Shown piece by piece: positions 48,472-60,314 of a DNA stretch of 64,000 nucleotides (its first letter is position 1; each line of letters opens with the position of its first letter). Below the pieces are notes generated by a model. The model had not been told where the DNA came from, did not search any database, and worked only from the letters and a program-made list of their open reading frames with translations. The position numbers were made by a program, and so were the translations under genes. The DNA is from Henricia sp. BOLD:AAB3569. Lineage: Eukaryota; Echinodermata; Asteroidea; Spinulosida; Echinasteridae. The DNA lies in NCBI GenBank assembly GCA_037783545.1, contig JBBELK010000298.1:2604001-2668000 (forward strand), read 5' to 3'.

Positions 48472-48892
48472 TATAAATGTGCGATGATGAAACGTTGCAG
48501 GGGAAAAAAACAAACTGTCTTCATTCAATCCTTTATTATTTTCATTTGTCGGCAGTATAAACATGGCAGAATGTTCATATGCCACTGTAAACTACGTATA
48601 GTTTCTGCCTCATCACACTTTACATAGCAACATAATGCAAACTACCCGTAACCAGACTACATAGCGTTTTAGGCTTAGTCCAAATTTTTACAAATATTCT
48701 TTCGATTTTAAACAATTTAAAATTACAACTTATTCAACAACTGTTGTAAACACAGTTACGTTAACGTAACTTTGATTTTCTTGAGCTAACCTCAACCCAT
48801 TTTCGGGAATTTTTCTAAAGTAAGGGAAAGTGTTCATTGTTTCCCCCATATTGTTTTTTTTAAATACACATATGATCCACTTTATTGTAATA

Positions 48893-51800
48893 TTATTCCT
48901 TTACAGCGCTTGCGGTTGTCACTTCATTGTCAGGGCGTTTGAGATGGTCATAATCAGTTTGAACTGCACCACCGCCATCCTTCCGTTGAGATGCAACCTC
49001 GCCGACCTTCTCGTACCCCGAATCAGGCGAAGTCGTGTTCCCCGCCTTTTGCTCCGGCTTAAAATATGTAAAGCGTATGACGTCATCGCCGCCAGGATTC
49101 AAATTCGCCGTAGTGTTTGCAACCTCGTACCCAGAATCCCGATTCTGATAAGAGTCCGGACTGTGATTGGTCGATTGCGATTTGACGTCGTCTGGAACCT
49201 GTGGTGTGGCGATCTCGTAACCAGTGGATTCGTTTTGATCTGGTTGAACTTCGACGTAAGACAGTTTGGCCTTGTCCGTTTCAGACGAGGGATTTGTAGA
49301 CCCCACAGAATGCTTTATATCTTTTTGTTCATCACCGGACTCGGGCATTTTGTCGAGCTTGAAATAAAAGTGGCCGTCCCCATCCTCGGTTTTCTCCGTA
49401 GCTGCGTCTTGCCCAGTTTCCGGACCGGAGTTGTTCTTGCTGACCTCGGAATTGCCGGAGTTGCCCGGATCTTCGACCTTTTTCAGGCGCGAGTAGTAAT
49501 GATCTTCCTGCTGCTCGTCCAGATCCGGATCATTTTTAATGTGCCGAGGATCGGTTGCCGGAGCAAATTTATGGTGGCCGTATGCGTATGAATAATCAAC
49601 GGGATCAGATCCAGATTGGTCAAGAGATTCTGCAGCCGGATTGTTACCTTTTAGGAAAAAAAGGTACGTGTATTTTGTTTAATGGCGACCAAAATGATTG
49701 TTACACGTTCGCCACAAATGTTCCTAATATGGCATGCATATTGCCCACTCCCCCCAAAAAAAACAATTTGGTGAGGAAACTTCGTCCGCGAAGGTATGTC
49801 TTAACCCTTCGCGAACGTTAGGTGGCCCACTGCCTTTGTCTGGTTCCCAGACCTAAAGATTCCAATCATTCGGTCGCCGCGACTAACTCGACCGTTTACC
49901 CTTACCAACTCGACTCGAACCAACTCGACTGCTGTGTGTACTCAATGCACAACGGTCGAGTTCATAAATGGTTGAGTAGGCAATTTGGTCTAGTTGGGAT
50001 ACGGCGAGTTGGGAATAGATACGGGAACATGTCTAATGTTTAACACGCGCCAGTGCACTCGACTAAATCGACTTGTCGTATAAGGAACGTGCGAAGCAGA
50101 TCTTCCCAAGATTTGGTCGAGATCGGACGTTTTGTGTGAACATTTTTATTTGAACGTGCTTCTTTCTTCGTGGTTGACTACCGAGATATACGACATACAA
50201 GTCGGGAATCAGAGGGCGATAAATAGAGTGAGTAGCACGCATTTTAAGAATAAATAGGCATTCGAAAATGTATAGGTGTGATGTACAGTATAGCTAGTGA
50301 GGAAAGGCAGTCTGTGAAAGTCGGACCCTCCGGGTCTTCCGGATCTTTGTTAAAAATTGATACATGTATTTAACGAGCAGAAAGTACCTAGTTTGACTTC
50401 TAAATACGCTTACATACCTTTTAACACCATGTATTGCACCAATTTGTAATCATACACCACATCGACTATCCACAAAGTGAAATTTTCGAAGAAATAGGCG
50501 CAGGAAATGCAGGACACTAAGAAAAAAGAAATTGGTTTTTTTCCACGCCGGATCTTTAAAAATAAGGCCTGTACATGGCGGTAAAAGGTATGGAAGCGTA
50601 TTAAGAAGTCAAACTAGGCACTTTCTGTTCATTAAATAGCCATTTTTGAAAAAGATCCGGAAGATCTGGAAGGATCCGGAGGGTCCGTTTTTCACCCACA
50701 CCCTGAGGAAACATGGTTTTGGCACCGATAACAGTTTTTTTTTGTAAACACTTAGTGCATGCAGTCTCAACTGGCGAACGTGTATGGTACTTTTTCCTTA
50801 CGGTGTTGTAAAGTCACAAATGTAATATGTGGTACATGTACATGTACATGGTACGGTATAAATGGTATGGTGCCTATAGGTATAAATATTTTGGTACATA
50901 AACTTGGTATAAAATATTTTGGTAGTACGTCGATATGGCGTAGTACATACCTGACATTTCCAAATCCTCAGTTTTTGAAGTGTTAGCTCTAAGGAAAGAG
51001 TAAACAAAGATATATAAAATGATTTGTACACTCGTGGCAAAAACTGGCACATCACAAACTTTTGACATCAAAGGATAACAAGCAAAATCGCCGGGTAATA
51101 TAATGCCCAGTAATTTGGAAAAATCATTTTTCGAAAAGTTTTTACAAATGGCGTCGTACTCTATACCTTGACTCTTTCCGGCAACAAAAGAAACCCGTTC
51201 TCCAGAAGAAACATACAAGAGCGACCACCAGCAGAGTTAAAACGACCAAGAGACAGCAAATAATCACAAGCACTGCAACACTGACGCGCAGGGTCGGTGT
51301 TGGGGTCGGTGAAGGTACTGCGCAACTGCAAAACAAAATTTGAAAAATAGACTTAAAGTGTGACGTCAGTTGCCGTTGTAAGTGGGTCTAAATTTTCGCT
51401 GGTAATCTAAAACGTCCACTGTCAAAGCGCAGGGAAACAGTTCATTGGTTTTAGTGTAGACCCAGTAACCTTATAGCAACACACTGAGGGTGACGTTTTC
51501 ACTATACAATAGACAACAATACAACAGGAGCTAGCTATGCGAGAATTGGCCTTTTGCGTGTTTCACATGAATAACATCTGGTGTACTGACGTACTTCCTT
51601 TCACATACACACTTAGTATCCACTTGACCAGACTAAAATGTTGTTGCTATGTGGTGCACGCGACAGGCAGGTATGAAGTACAGAATCAATGCTGTATTCA
51701 CCGTAGGAGAGAATGGCACAAAGGAACCAGACTGTTAGTTACTAGACAATGGCGTCAACCATGTAACAGCTTAGTATGTGACTTTTTAAACTGCACCTCC

Positions 51801-54800
51801 ATTTGACAGTGAAGAATTCGGGGCGCCAGCCAATATGCAAATGTTACATGCAAAAGGCTAATTGAAGCAACGCGCCGGTCATCTTGCTGCAAGAAAGACG
51901 GTGTCTTACCGAGACTGGTGCCCGGTACACAAGATCGCTTGTATTCCACTTAACACATTAACGATTCCCCAATGACAGAATTATTAATTGGCTCACTAAA
52001 TTTAACACATAATCATTGAAACATTGTGAAAATTTCGTGTATTTATAATGTAATTTTATCAAACACGGTCGTGACATCACATTGAATTAGGGGCTGTTCC
52101 CGAATCGAATGGCTTTATCTTCGGCTACAACCATCCTTTACCTTAAACCAATACTAAAGACAACCAGACCATGAACGAAGGGGGGAAAACCCCGCAATAT
52201 TAGAAAAGGGACTAATTAAACTAACCTGGCTTGCTGCATTGGTTCCCAGCCTGTTGGTTTTTGACAAACGCAAAACGACATGTCCCGATTTTTACGATGT
52301 ATACATATCCCGTTTGTGTTGTTGCACACCACTGCGCCGCTGTACTCACAAACGTAGTTTTGTGAATACTCATCGCAAGGATTTTCATCATCTGCGATAT
52401 AAATATAAAACCAAAATGGCATATACTTTGCATAATCGTATAACACGGACTTACGAATGGTACTTTGAAGATATACAATCCATGGTTCTCTGCAAATTTT
52501 ATTGTTTTTAAAGCATTTACTTTATTTTAACGAAAAACATCATACTTTGTATTTTAGACATCGACAACCCTGTGAAAAACGCCGGTAATTTTTTTTTGCG
52601 CCTTTCCTAGACTTGCCCAGGTCTGACTTCTCTTGTTTGGTATGTGGTGTAGTGAGTGCAGCGCGCCCTCTGGACTGATGGCCTGTCAAATCTCTTTTCC
52701 TTCTGAGACAGAGGAAACGGAAGAAAACAGATTGGACAGGCCACCGGTCCGGAGGGTGCGCTGCGCGTTGCAGAACGAGCACGGGAGGTCAGACTTGGGC
52801 AAGTCTACGCATTGAATTATTGGCAGGCGGACCGCCAATAATTCGAAACAGTAATTGTTCGATAACTAAACGTTGGTCGATATTTTTCCTTGGTGTCTCG
52901 TTTGAAAGCGAATAACTGTTGTTTCTAGAAAAATATTAATTATAAAAAACTGTATTTTTCACACCCAAAACTTTCAACTATCTTTAGGAATTTTGTGCAC
53001 ATCTCCGCAAGCATTTGTACAATTTAGAGACACCACTGTCCTTTTTTAGACATTAGTACGTCCGCACAAGCGCCGTAATCAATAAAATTATTTCTTCCCA
53101 TTGAAATTTATTCCGTAGCTGTCCCCTTTAGGGGCTCCGTATGGAACTGAATTCATGAGCCAAGAATCTCCCAATAACACATTGTCTTTCTGAAAAAATT
53201 ATTGTAATAAAGTGCCTTTATGGGCAGAGGTCATATATTAGATAACTTATTTGAAGAAATTAAATTTCAAAATAAGTACGTGTAGCATGAGCGATGTCTT
53301 TCGCTTCCCTGAATTTTAGAATTCACCAGATAGGCCTAGTTTTTTTCCCGCGTTTTGCTTTTCCGACAAAACTTGACAAGAGCTATTTTTAAAAAAAAGA
53401 CAAAACAAGACATTTAAAATTTCATTTCATTCTTACCAACATCATTAAGGAAACATAACGGCCCAGAGTTTTGCGTATGGTTGCAAAGTTCCGAACAGAG
53501 TCGACAGGATTCTTGTTTTTGGCAGAGGCGCGGAGAGCTAGAGCAGCGGCTGTAGTCAAGGACAGAGAAAAGAACAGTGGTGCTGGGCGAGTTAGGTTTT
53601 AAGAATATCCTTATACCCGTATACAACCACGTAAAAGTCAGTTTCTGCATGCCTTGTACGCGCTCCCGGACCCCTCTGGGCCCAATTTATTTTAATGAGC
53701 GTGTCCAGAACACGTTTTTTAGGCTCCCCCATTTCCCCCATGGGTGTTGAGATTTTGATACCATATCATTAATTTGTCATATTTTTCCCAATACCATTCT
53801 GACATTTCGCGCTCCCAATCCACATATTTCGAAGGATATCTTCAAAAAGCCATCAATGTTTCTAAACTAATTTATATGGTTACATAAAGCAGTGCAGTGA
53901 TTACACCAACACGTTTGCTTCCATATCCAAATAGATTGCAAATTTCCTGTTTTGTCCCCATTGATAGTATTTTGGGGAGACATTTTATCACTGTTGGGTT
54001 AGAACGAAATCCATCTGAGGAAGTTCCTTTAACAGCCTGTTTTCTCAGTGTTAAATTTCATAGACATCGTTTTACAGTATTCAGAAATTGACTGTCCATG
54101 AGGGGTGATAGTATACAAATAGTGACTGCAATGAGGGACATGGTTAATATTATATGCCCAGGGTGATCTCGAAGCCATGACTATGCCCCGAGGCTTCCGC
54201 CTCGGGGCATAGTTATGGCTTCGAGATCACCAAGGTCTTATAATCTTAACCATGACCCGAATAAACAGCAGTCAATTTTTGTTTTATATACCGAATGTGT
54301 AGATTTTTGTCATCTGGTTGGTTAAAAGTAATGCACCTATCAATTGTTTCCCCCACCCCCCCCCCCCCCCCGGGCTACCCCACCTAAGAGGTGGGGATTG
54401 TCACTTTTTGCGTGACAAAATCCCCACCCCTGGGGCAACATTTAGGTGACAAAAATCCCCACCCTCGGGTGCAAAACATGCGCAAAAATGCACAAAAATG
54501 CACAGATAATGGGCCAAATGCCCCACCCTGGGGCATGAAAAATGTGACCAAACCCCCACCTATGGGGTAGGGTAGCGCGGGGGGAGGGGGGGTGGGGGGG
54601 GGGGGGGGGAGTGGGGGGGGGGGGGGGAGGGGGGGGGGGGGGGAAACAATTGATAGGTGTATAACGATACACAGTCACAGTCATGACAGTGGTCTTTCGA
54701 GTTTCGATTTCGGAAGCTGGTCTACGGCGGAAAAGTTGTGTATTTACAGCAAAAAATTGTAGCATAATCACCTGCACTTTAGTAGCACATTTCACCTGAC

Positions 54801-56419
54801 ACAGTTTTCACTGAATATAGGCCATTAGCGTCCTGCTGAATGTTTACGTGAAGTGCGCAGCTATAGCTACATAGTTGGTGCACAGCTATGCTACAAATGT
54901 TATGCGCGAGTCCGGAACCCGCTAAATGACTATGCCCACGGGCATAGCAAAGACTGCCCGTGGGCAGAGTCAGAATTATACACGCGCCGGGTCTAGCTGA
55001 TTCAATGCCCCCACTTTTAACCAATCAGATGACAGGAATCTACGCATGAGGTATATAATGCAAACTATTGTCCCTAGGTTGTCTTGAGACAGTAGGCTTG
55101 CTACCCACCCACCCCCCCCCCTAACCCCACCCCCTAACCCTAATCCTAACCATAACCCCCACCCCGCCTGCTAAACGCCTCATTTCAGCCTACCCCATAG
55201 TGTTTCTCAGTTACAGTAGATTGTATTTTAGTTAGGTACGGTGTGAAATTATACGCCGTATAGTTGTGGTATTTTTAAGCATTTCTATACTTACACACGG
55301 TATACAACACAAACACAGTAATGTTATTCTCCAGAACCTTTCTTGATTTCAAAGGGAACAAGATTCATTATAAATTTAAAGCCCCAATACACAATACAGC
55401 ACTTGAAGTGATCCAAATTTTGCTTAACAAGTTGACAAACAAATCCGACTAAAAGTGTTGATAGCCAGCAATGGTAGGCCTATACAAATAATGAATGTTT
55501 ATGAGTTCCATTCAACAAGGCAAAGCCGAGTTGAATGGAACATTCCATCTTTCACCAAATGAAAATATTCCTCCCATTGAACGAATTAAAACATTCATTA
55601 TTTGTTTTATATAACGCCCAAGTAGATCCTTGTTATCCTACTTTGTTTACAAATTATTCAGGCTTACCCTTCAAGTTTATTTCTAGACTGGTTCCCGCTC
55701 CACATATTCCACATACAACGACTGGATAGGAGGACCGGCTACCGTGGTGTTTAAAATAACACTAAGCATTACGTCATGCATTTATTTGTTTAGGAGCGCA
55801 TAACCGTTAATTTTATATAAAACAAATAATGATGTTTATGAGTGCAATGGGAGGAATATTCATTCGGTGAAAGATGGAATGTGTTCCATTCAACTCGGCT
55901 TCGCCTCGTTGAATGGAACATTCCATCTTTTACCTCATGAAAATATTCCTCCCATTGCACAAACATCATTATTTGTATAATACTACATGTGTGTGGCTGA
56001 CATTTCTACATGGCATACACTTTATCAACATTATTCTTTAGTTATGTAATGCTGTAACAAGGTTTTATCTGCAAATGATAAAATGGCTTAAGCACAAGCA
56101 CTGTACATCAGGTTACCAGTGAAATTCTTATATGAAAATAATAATCTGGAAAACAGTTATCAAAAGAGCACAAGCGTATTATGTCATTCTTGCAGTAAGG
56201 TAATTTTTTCTTTGATTGTAGGCCTATGTGCTGTTCTGATGAACATGGATGAATTATATTACATTTCATTCACAGAATGACTTACCCGTTGCAAAAATAG
56301 CCAAGCAACCGTGTCGGAAATTTTGCAAGTTCTGCTGGAAGATGCACGATACTGCTGTCTGCCAGAGTCCCGTGCAAACACATCCCCATAGCACACACAA
56401 CAAAAAGAACAACCCTCAT
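48893..56419 (-). CDS. Receptor C: Cys-rich/EGF-like single-pass receptor with the longest multi-tyrosine tail
   Basis: Exons: 56286-56419, 53437-53549, 52226-52391, 51167-51325, 50951-50988, 48893-49647 (phases 2,1,2,2,1), 454 residues, TAA at 48893. A short signal peptide (VVLFVVCAMGMCLHG) is followed by a segment ending GYFC, a Cys exon, an EGF-like exon (C-x7-C-x6-C-x10-C-x-C-x13-C), a PSPTPTPT stalk, a TM helix (about 153-179) and CCRKES, then the 38-nt micro-exon and a 251-residue tail. Tail motifs: VDYSYAY, HYYSRL, FYFKLD, LSYVEV (ITIM-like), GYEIAT, SGYEVA, TYFKPE, SGYEKV, DYDHLKRP. The first exon is 2.7 kb from the second and was found by splice site, phase and the conserved LPAEL...FC segment; it is the least certain join. 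An AATAAA on the minus strand at about 48529-48534 may be the poly(A) signal. Confidence 0.8.
50325..50692. mobile_element. Palindromic element with GGACCCTCCGG ends
   Basis: GGACCCTCCGGGTCTTCCGG at the left mirrors GATCTGGAAGGATCCGGAGGGTCC at the right; inner AAAGTACCTAGTTTGACTTC mirrors GAAGTCAAACTAGGCACTTT. Lies in the last intron of receptor C. Confidence 0.75.
52608..52807. mobile_element. Palindromic MITE with TAGACTTGCCCA ends, uninterrupted copy
   Basis: TAGACTTGCCCAGGTCTGAC and GTCAGACTTGGGCAAGTCTA are inverted ends; the middle shows AGCGCGCCCTCTGGACTG against CCGGAGGGTGCGCTGCGC. Lies in the second intron of receptor C. Confidence 0.8.
53683..54035. repeat. Dispersed repeat with AAAGCAGTGCAGTGATTAC core, copy 2
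   Basis: Collinear with 5765-6105 and in the same orientation; begins near ATGAGCGTGTCCAGAAC and ends near CTGAGGAAGTTCCTTTAA. Lies in the first intron of receptor C. Confidence 0.7.
54139..54255. mobile_element. Near-perfect foldback element, GATCTCGAAGCCATGACTAT core
   Basis: GATCTCGAAGCCATGACTAT pairs with ATAGTTATGGCTTCGAGATC around a GAGGC-TTCC-GCCTC turn; outer CATGGTTAA pairs with TTAACCATG. Lies in the first intron of receptor C. Confidence 0.85.
54332..54661. mobile_element. PIF/Harbinger-like MITE with GC-rich arms, copy 2
   Basis: Same termini as 2841-3115, flanked by TAA (54329-54331 and 54662-54664). Its right arm has expanded into an almost pure G tract (about 54583-54642). 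The inner segment is the reverse complement of copy 1, as expected for a near-palindrome inserted in the other orientation. It lies in the first intron of receptor C. Confidence 0.8.
55490..55990. repeat. Complex inverted repeats with GGGAGGAATATT arms
   Basis: AATGATGTTTATGAGTGCAA (about 55828) to the right end GCACAAACATCATTATTTGT form one palindrome, and about 55490-55620 is a diverged relative (GAATGTTTATGAGTTCCATT ... AACATTCATTATTTG). Both share CCATTCAAC and GTTGAATGGAACATTCCATC. Lies in the first intron of receptor C. Confidence 0.65.
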
Positions 56420-57232
56420 CTCAGACATTTGTGTTTTGAATTTCACTGACAAAAATTCTGACTATATACACCGACAGCCAAAATCTTCAACTTGAAATGG
56501 TGACAAATCCAATAATTCCCACTCAACGTACTAATACCAGACCTGTTGTGCATTTGGGCTTAGTATGATTTTGCAGTAAAATGACCTCGCCCTTGAAAAT
56601 CTTTTCTGTGATATAAATGAGTTCTTGACGTAGGCGCAATGGTGTAACCGTCACACAATGCATCTGATACGAGTCACTGGCTACTCTAAAAATACCGTAT
56701 TACCTTCACCGATTTCTATAGAAAACTGGATAAACCTGTCTCATTCAACGATATAAAAACGTGCTACTTCCTTTTTGAAACACGTACATACGTACTCACA
56801 ATACGTTAGGGATATTAGTACGTGTATGTTGTATTTTTGGAATTAATATTTTTTCAAATGATTGTTTTTACCTATTCCTGTGACAAGGTGTGTCTGTCAT
56901 GCAGATACAAATGTCTAATCGTATACAAAATCATTCAAGCGGAATGCATACCCTTAATAAAATATCTGCGTACACCCATTCCCTAACTTTTTGCGAGTAG
57001 TATAGGCCTATACTACATGTATTGCATGTTCTTCACACAAATAGACCGTATCGAATAGCTGCCATCTTGTAGGGCAGTTTCTTTGTTCCTTGAGGACATG
57101 CATGGTTGCACATTTTGTGCTTACATTGTTTACCAACTTCCTATTCGGAAGTGATTCAAAGTTGCTTGTCCTCCAAGATAGTTGGAACATGTACAACCAC
57201 AGCGAGTCTTTCTGCTTGATATTCTTGGGTTT

Positions 57233-57566
57233 CACTTGGCTTGGCAACGGCTGCTATCCGCCATTACTGTGTCCATACTATGGCACGCCAAAGCGAAAAA
57301 TAATTAAACACTGATAATTTAATGTTGACGCATATTTTTGCGAATGTTGCGCAGGAAAACAAAGTTGGCATGACTTTTAAATGTTGATAGACTGTTTGAA
57401 ACTGGCATACCGTGCTTTTGTTGGCATGTTTTTTTTTTTAATGTTGAGACTTGTTTTTCAGGGTTAATGGCAAAATTATCAGTGTTTAATTATTTCCGCT
57501 TTGGCGTGCCATAGTATGGACACAGTAATGGCAGATAGCAACCGGTTGTCAAGCCAAGTGAAACCA
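57233..57566. mobile_element. Element with long inverted arms around ATTAAACACTGATAATTT
   Basis: TGGCTTGGCAACGGCTGCTA...ATTAAACACTGATAATTT on the left is mirrored by AAATTATCAGTGTTTAAT...TTGTCAAGCCAAG on the right, arms of about 90 bp separated by about 155 bp. One of the strongest foldbacks in the window. Confidence 0.8.
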
Positions 57567-58458
57567 AGGAATAGTCGATGCTTTACCACTGGACTATCAA
57601 ACAACTTGCCAAAGCCTTGATTTTCTGTAAGCCATGACAAAACTGGGGGTAGAAACTGCAGCAATTTGCCACAAGTCCAACTTGAAGTCTTATGTTTTTT
57701 CTTAACTTTTCCCTTCTGTCTTCCTTATGTGATGCACTCAAAACAGCGCCCTCTGTCTGTGATTTATTGCAATGAAATCTTCAAAGTTGAAAAAGGCCAC
57801 CTTTTATTGATTTTACATCCAAACGAACAATAGTATGTCTTGCTGAACAAGTAATCCGCCATTGTGAAGCAAAGCTTAGGCACAAAGTTGTTTAGCATGT
57901 CACAGGCCCTTTAAGGCACTATGGAGCACTAATAACTATTCATCTCCAATGCATTATCCTTTTGCACATTTCGTATCCAGATGACCATACTAAATGTTTG
58001 TTGCTGTGTAATGTGGTGCACGCAGCACATGTGAAGTACAGAATGGCATGAAGCAACCAGACTGTTGGTTTCTAGGCAATGATGTGCACTACGTAGTAAC
58101 AATAGCATAGTATGTGGACTTGCAATAAGTGAGCCATAGTATCAAACTTATTTAGGAGTGGTTACATGGCGCTCCTGTTTTTGTAACCTCAAATTTCACG
58201 GTCAGCCGTTAATTCAGATTTTCTTGTGTCAGTGATAACCGCTCTTTTTTCCCAGCGTTTTGAAGGTTTATAGCGCATATTAATGGATGATTGGATCTGT
58301 AGGCTCAAAAAAAATAATTGAGGACAGAAATATGCGTTTTCTTTATTTTAATTGCGTGCACACACAGATAAATCGGGAAAGAAAGTCGAGAATAACAGAA
58401 AACGAAACTCTGTGTATTAAATATGAGATAAACATTTAGTTCTTTACCTCCAAAACAA

Positions 58459-58752
58459 TGGAACTGAAACATAATGATGTCGCGGTTTGTTACGTGCTTT
58501 TCTATGGCCATATGCAGCACGATATGAAGCCGAGGGTACCCCTCTACCATTGTTCAGTTCCCCCATTGTGTCTCAGTTTTCAGGGGGGTTGGTGCATTAA
58601 CACAACGGAAGAGTGTGTCGAGTCATATAGGGGCGTTAAGAATCGAATCGTGCTGGGTATATCTATAGCCCTATGTCGTCTGGTACCCTGAGACTCCATC
58701 ACAGATTTGTACGCATGTAAACAAACCGTGACGTCATTATGTTTCCAGTCTA
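58459..58752. mobile_element. MITE, 'GGACCTGAAACA...TGTTTACAT' family, filled site
   Basis: ATGGAACTGAAACATAATGA at the left, TCATTATGTTTCCAGTC at the right. Its centre is interrupted at CCATATG by a copy of the CAGCACGATATG family (58515-58671). The uninterrupted relative is at 35781-35916. Confidence 0.8.
58515..58671. mobile_element. MITE, 'CAGCACGATATGTGGCA' family, copy 3 (nested)
   Basis: CAGCACGATATGAAGCC at the left and AATCGTGCTGGGTATATCTATA at the right. It is inserted into the centre of the MITE at 58459-58752. The junction has TATG on both sides. Confidence 0.75.
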
Positions 58753-59770
58753 CTGCATAAAACGAAATATTAAAAACTATAATTCTCTTAATCATAATAA
58801 TATAATTGTCTTGATTACCAAAATGTCTTGTATATACATTTGTAAGTAAGCATGTAGGCATGTAAGCATGTCTTTGTATCGAACATTTATAAACATATAT
58901 AACATGTAAATTTACATCAAATAGGTAATTTGGGAGACACGTTAGGGATTAAAAAAGGGGGGTTGTGGGGGACTTTGTGGAATTAGAGAGACATTGGTGG
59001 TGTCTCCTAGTCCCTAATTTTCACAAATTAATAAACAATATTTATTGGAATTATTATTAGGTCGGGATTAGGTTAGGGCAGTAAAGGCACAAACCATTTA
59101 CGTTTGAAATTTCAGCTTTGTAGCTTTAGGTAAAATTAAGTTAGGTGTCATTAAAGTTTTGTACACGACTCTATGGAAATGTCTCCCTATTCACCTATTT
59201 TCGGAAATTATTACAATGGTTATTATTAATTGTAATAAATGGCTTACCCTGATACACAATAGGCCCAAATGAAAGTGCACTTTAGCAATGGACCTTTCAG
59301 ATTACCAGCGAATGTTTAGAATCACTGACGTCATACTTTTGTAGTCTATTATTAAAATAAAATTATGGCAAAATAAAAATATGGCCAAATAACATTTTAC
59401 ATGTTTTACAAATACACATCCAACGTCACTAGTCCAATAAATGACTTACAATCTTTATAATCGGCAGTCGGCAACAAAATAGCAATGGTGAATTCACTGT
59501 CCTGATCACGTGTTTAGGTTATGTGTTTTCATTGGCTAGTTAATTTATTTTTGCTCAGCACATAGCTCAGGTTTGCCACACAAAAAAAGGTCGGAAAAAA
59601 ATCAAACAGGACGGAAATATTTTTTTTCTCCAAAAACCGTACACACCGTACCAAATAGCCGCCATCTTGTAGGGCAGTTTGTTGTTCCTTTACAAAAATT
59701 GCCCCACAAGATTGGCAGCTATTCGATACAGTCTATTGAAATTACACCCTATTTTTTTTGTCAGTAGAGG

Positions 59771-60280
59771 CGCACGTCCAAAAACGGGAACATCCCCGAA
59801 TTCGAGGACTGCCCAATCCCCTTTTATGGGGACAACTGACATGCCTTTCCAAGACTGTCCGGGTTTTGGGGACAATGGTGACGCAATCTGATTATATGCA
59901 GCATGCCAAACCGAATATATTGTAAACATAACCAGTATCGATTACATGCAGACAACTGTGCACAATACAAAGGTGTTTTGATTGATTTCACAACTCGAGT
60001 AAGAATAAAAGTAACGATTAATGTTGCCTGCGTTCTTTTTCCGATTGTAACCTGAGAAGTAAATGTTAGATATTTTGTTTAAACGGCAGCTTTGAAGATT
60101 GTATTCATGAGGAATCCAACGAGGCCACTTAACTAGTGTCAACGGTGTAACCCACAAGCCTGCTAGAAAGAAAAAAATGTCCTGTGTTTGGGGGACATCC
60201 TCGTTTAAGGGGGGACAGATTTTGTCCCCGAAAACCAGGACTTACTCGAAATCGGAGATGTCCCTGTTTTTGGACGTGCG
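59771..60280. mobile_element. Element with CGCACGTCCAAAAACGGG ends
   Basis: CGCACGTCCAAAAACGGGAA at the left and CCCTGTTTTTGGACGTGCG at the right are inverted; subterminal GGGACAACTGAC, GTCCGGGTTTTGGGGAC and GGGGGACATCCTCG words repeat. It is about 510 bp, longer than most MITEs here. Confidence 0.75.
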
Positions 60281-60314
60281 AGGCTGTCTGTGTGTATCAA
60301 ACTGCAAAATCGTT

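Larger units (their letters stand above)
47112..48892. other. Intergenic DNA between receptor B (5' side) and receptor C (3' side)
   Basis: Contains the element at 47707-48203 and the tandem duplication at 48351-48471. The 5' end of receptor B (UTR and promoter) must lie above 47112; no TATA box is convincing. Confidence 0.5.
56420..60314. other. Intergenic DNA between receptor C (5' side) and receptor D (tail exon)
   Basis: MITE-rich: foldbacks at 57030-57600, the nested pair at 58459-58752, a palindrome at 59640-59745, and the element at 59771-60280, which ends about 35 bases below the stop codon of receptor D. No extra receptor exon is found. Confidence 0.5.

Noticed and set aside
48830..49591. 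253-residue plus-strand ORF
   Set aside because: It is the antisense shadow of the receptor C tail exon, which has matching splice phase and a tyrosine-motif tail on the minus strand.
53414..53650. Signal-peptide exon of receptor C starting at MQKLTFTW
   Set aside because: The acceptor at 53549 in phase 2 matches the exon at 56286-56419, which has a better signal peptide and the conserved LP...FC block. The MQKL frame would read through intron sequence; it remains a weaker alternative start.
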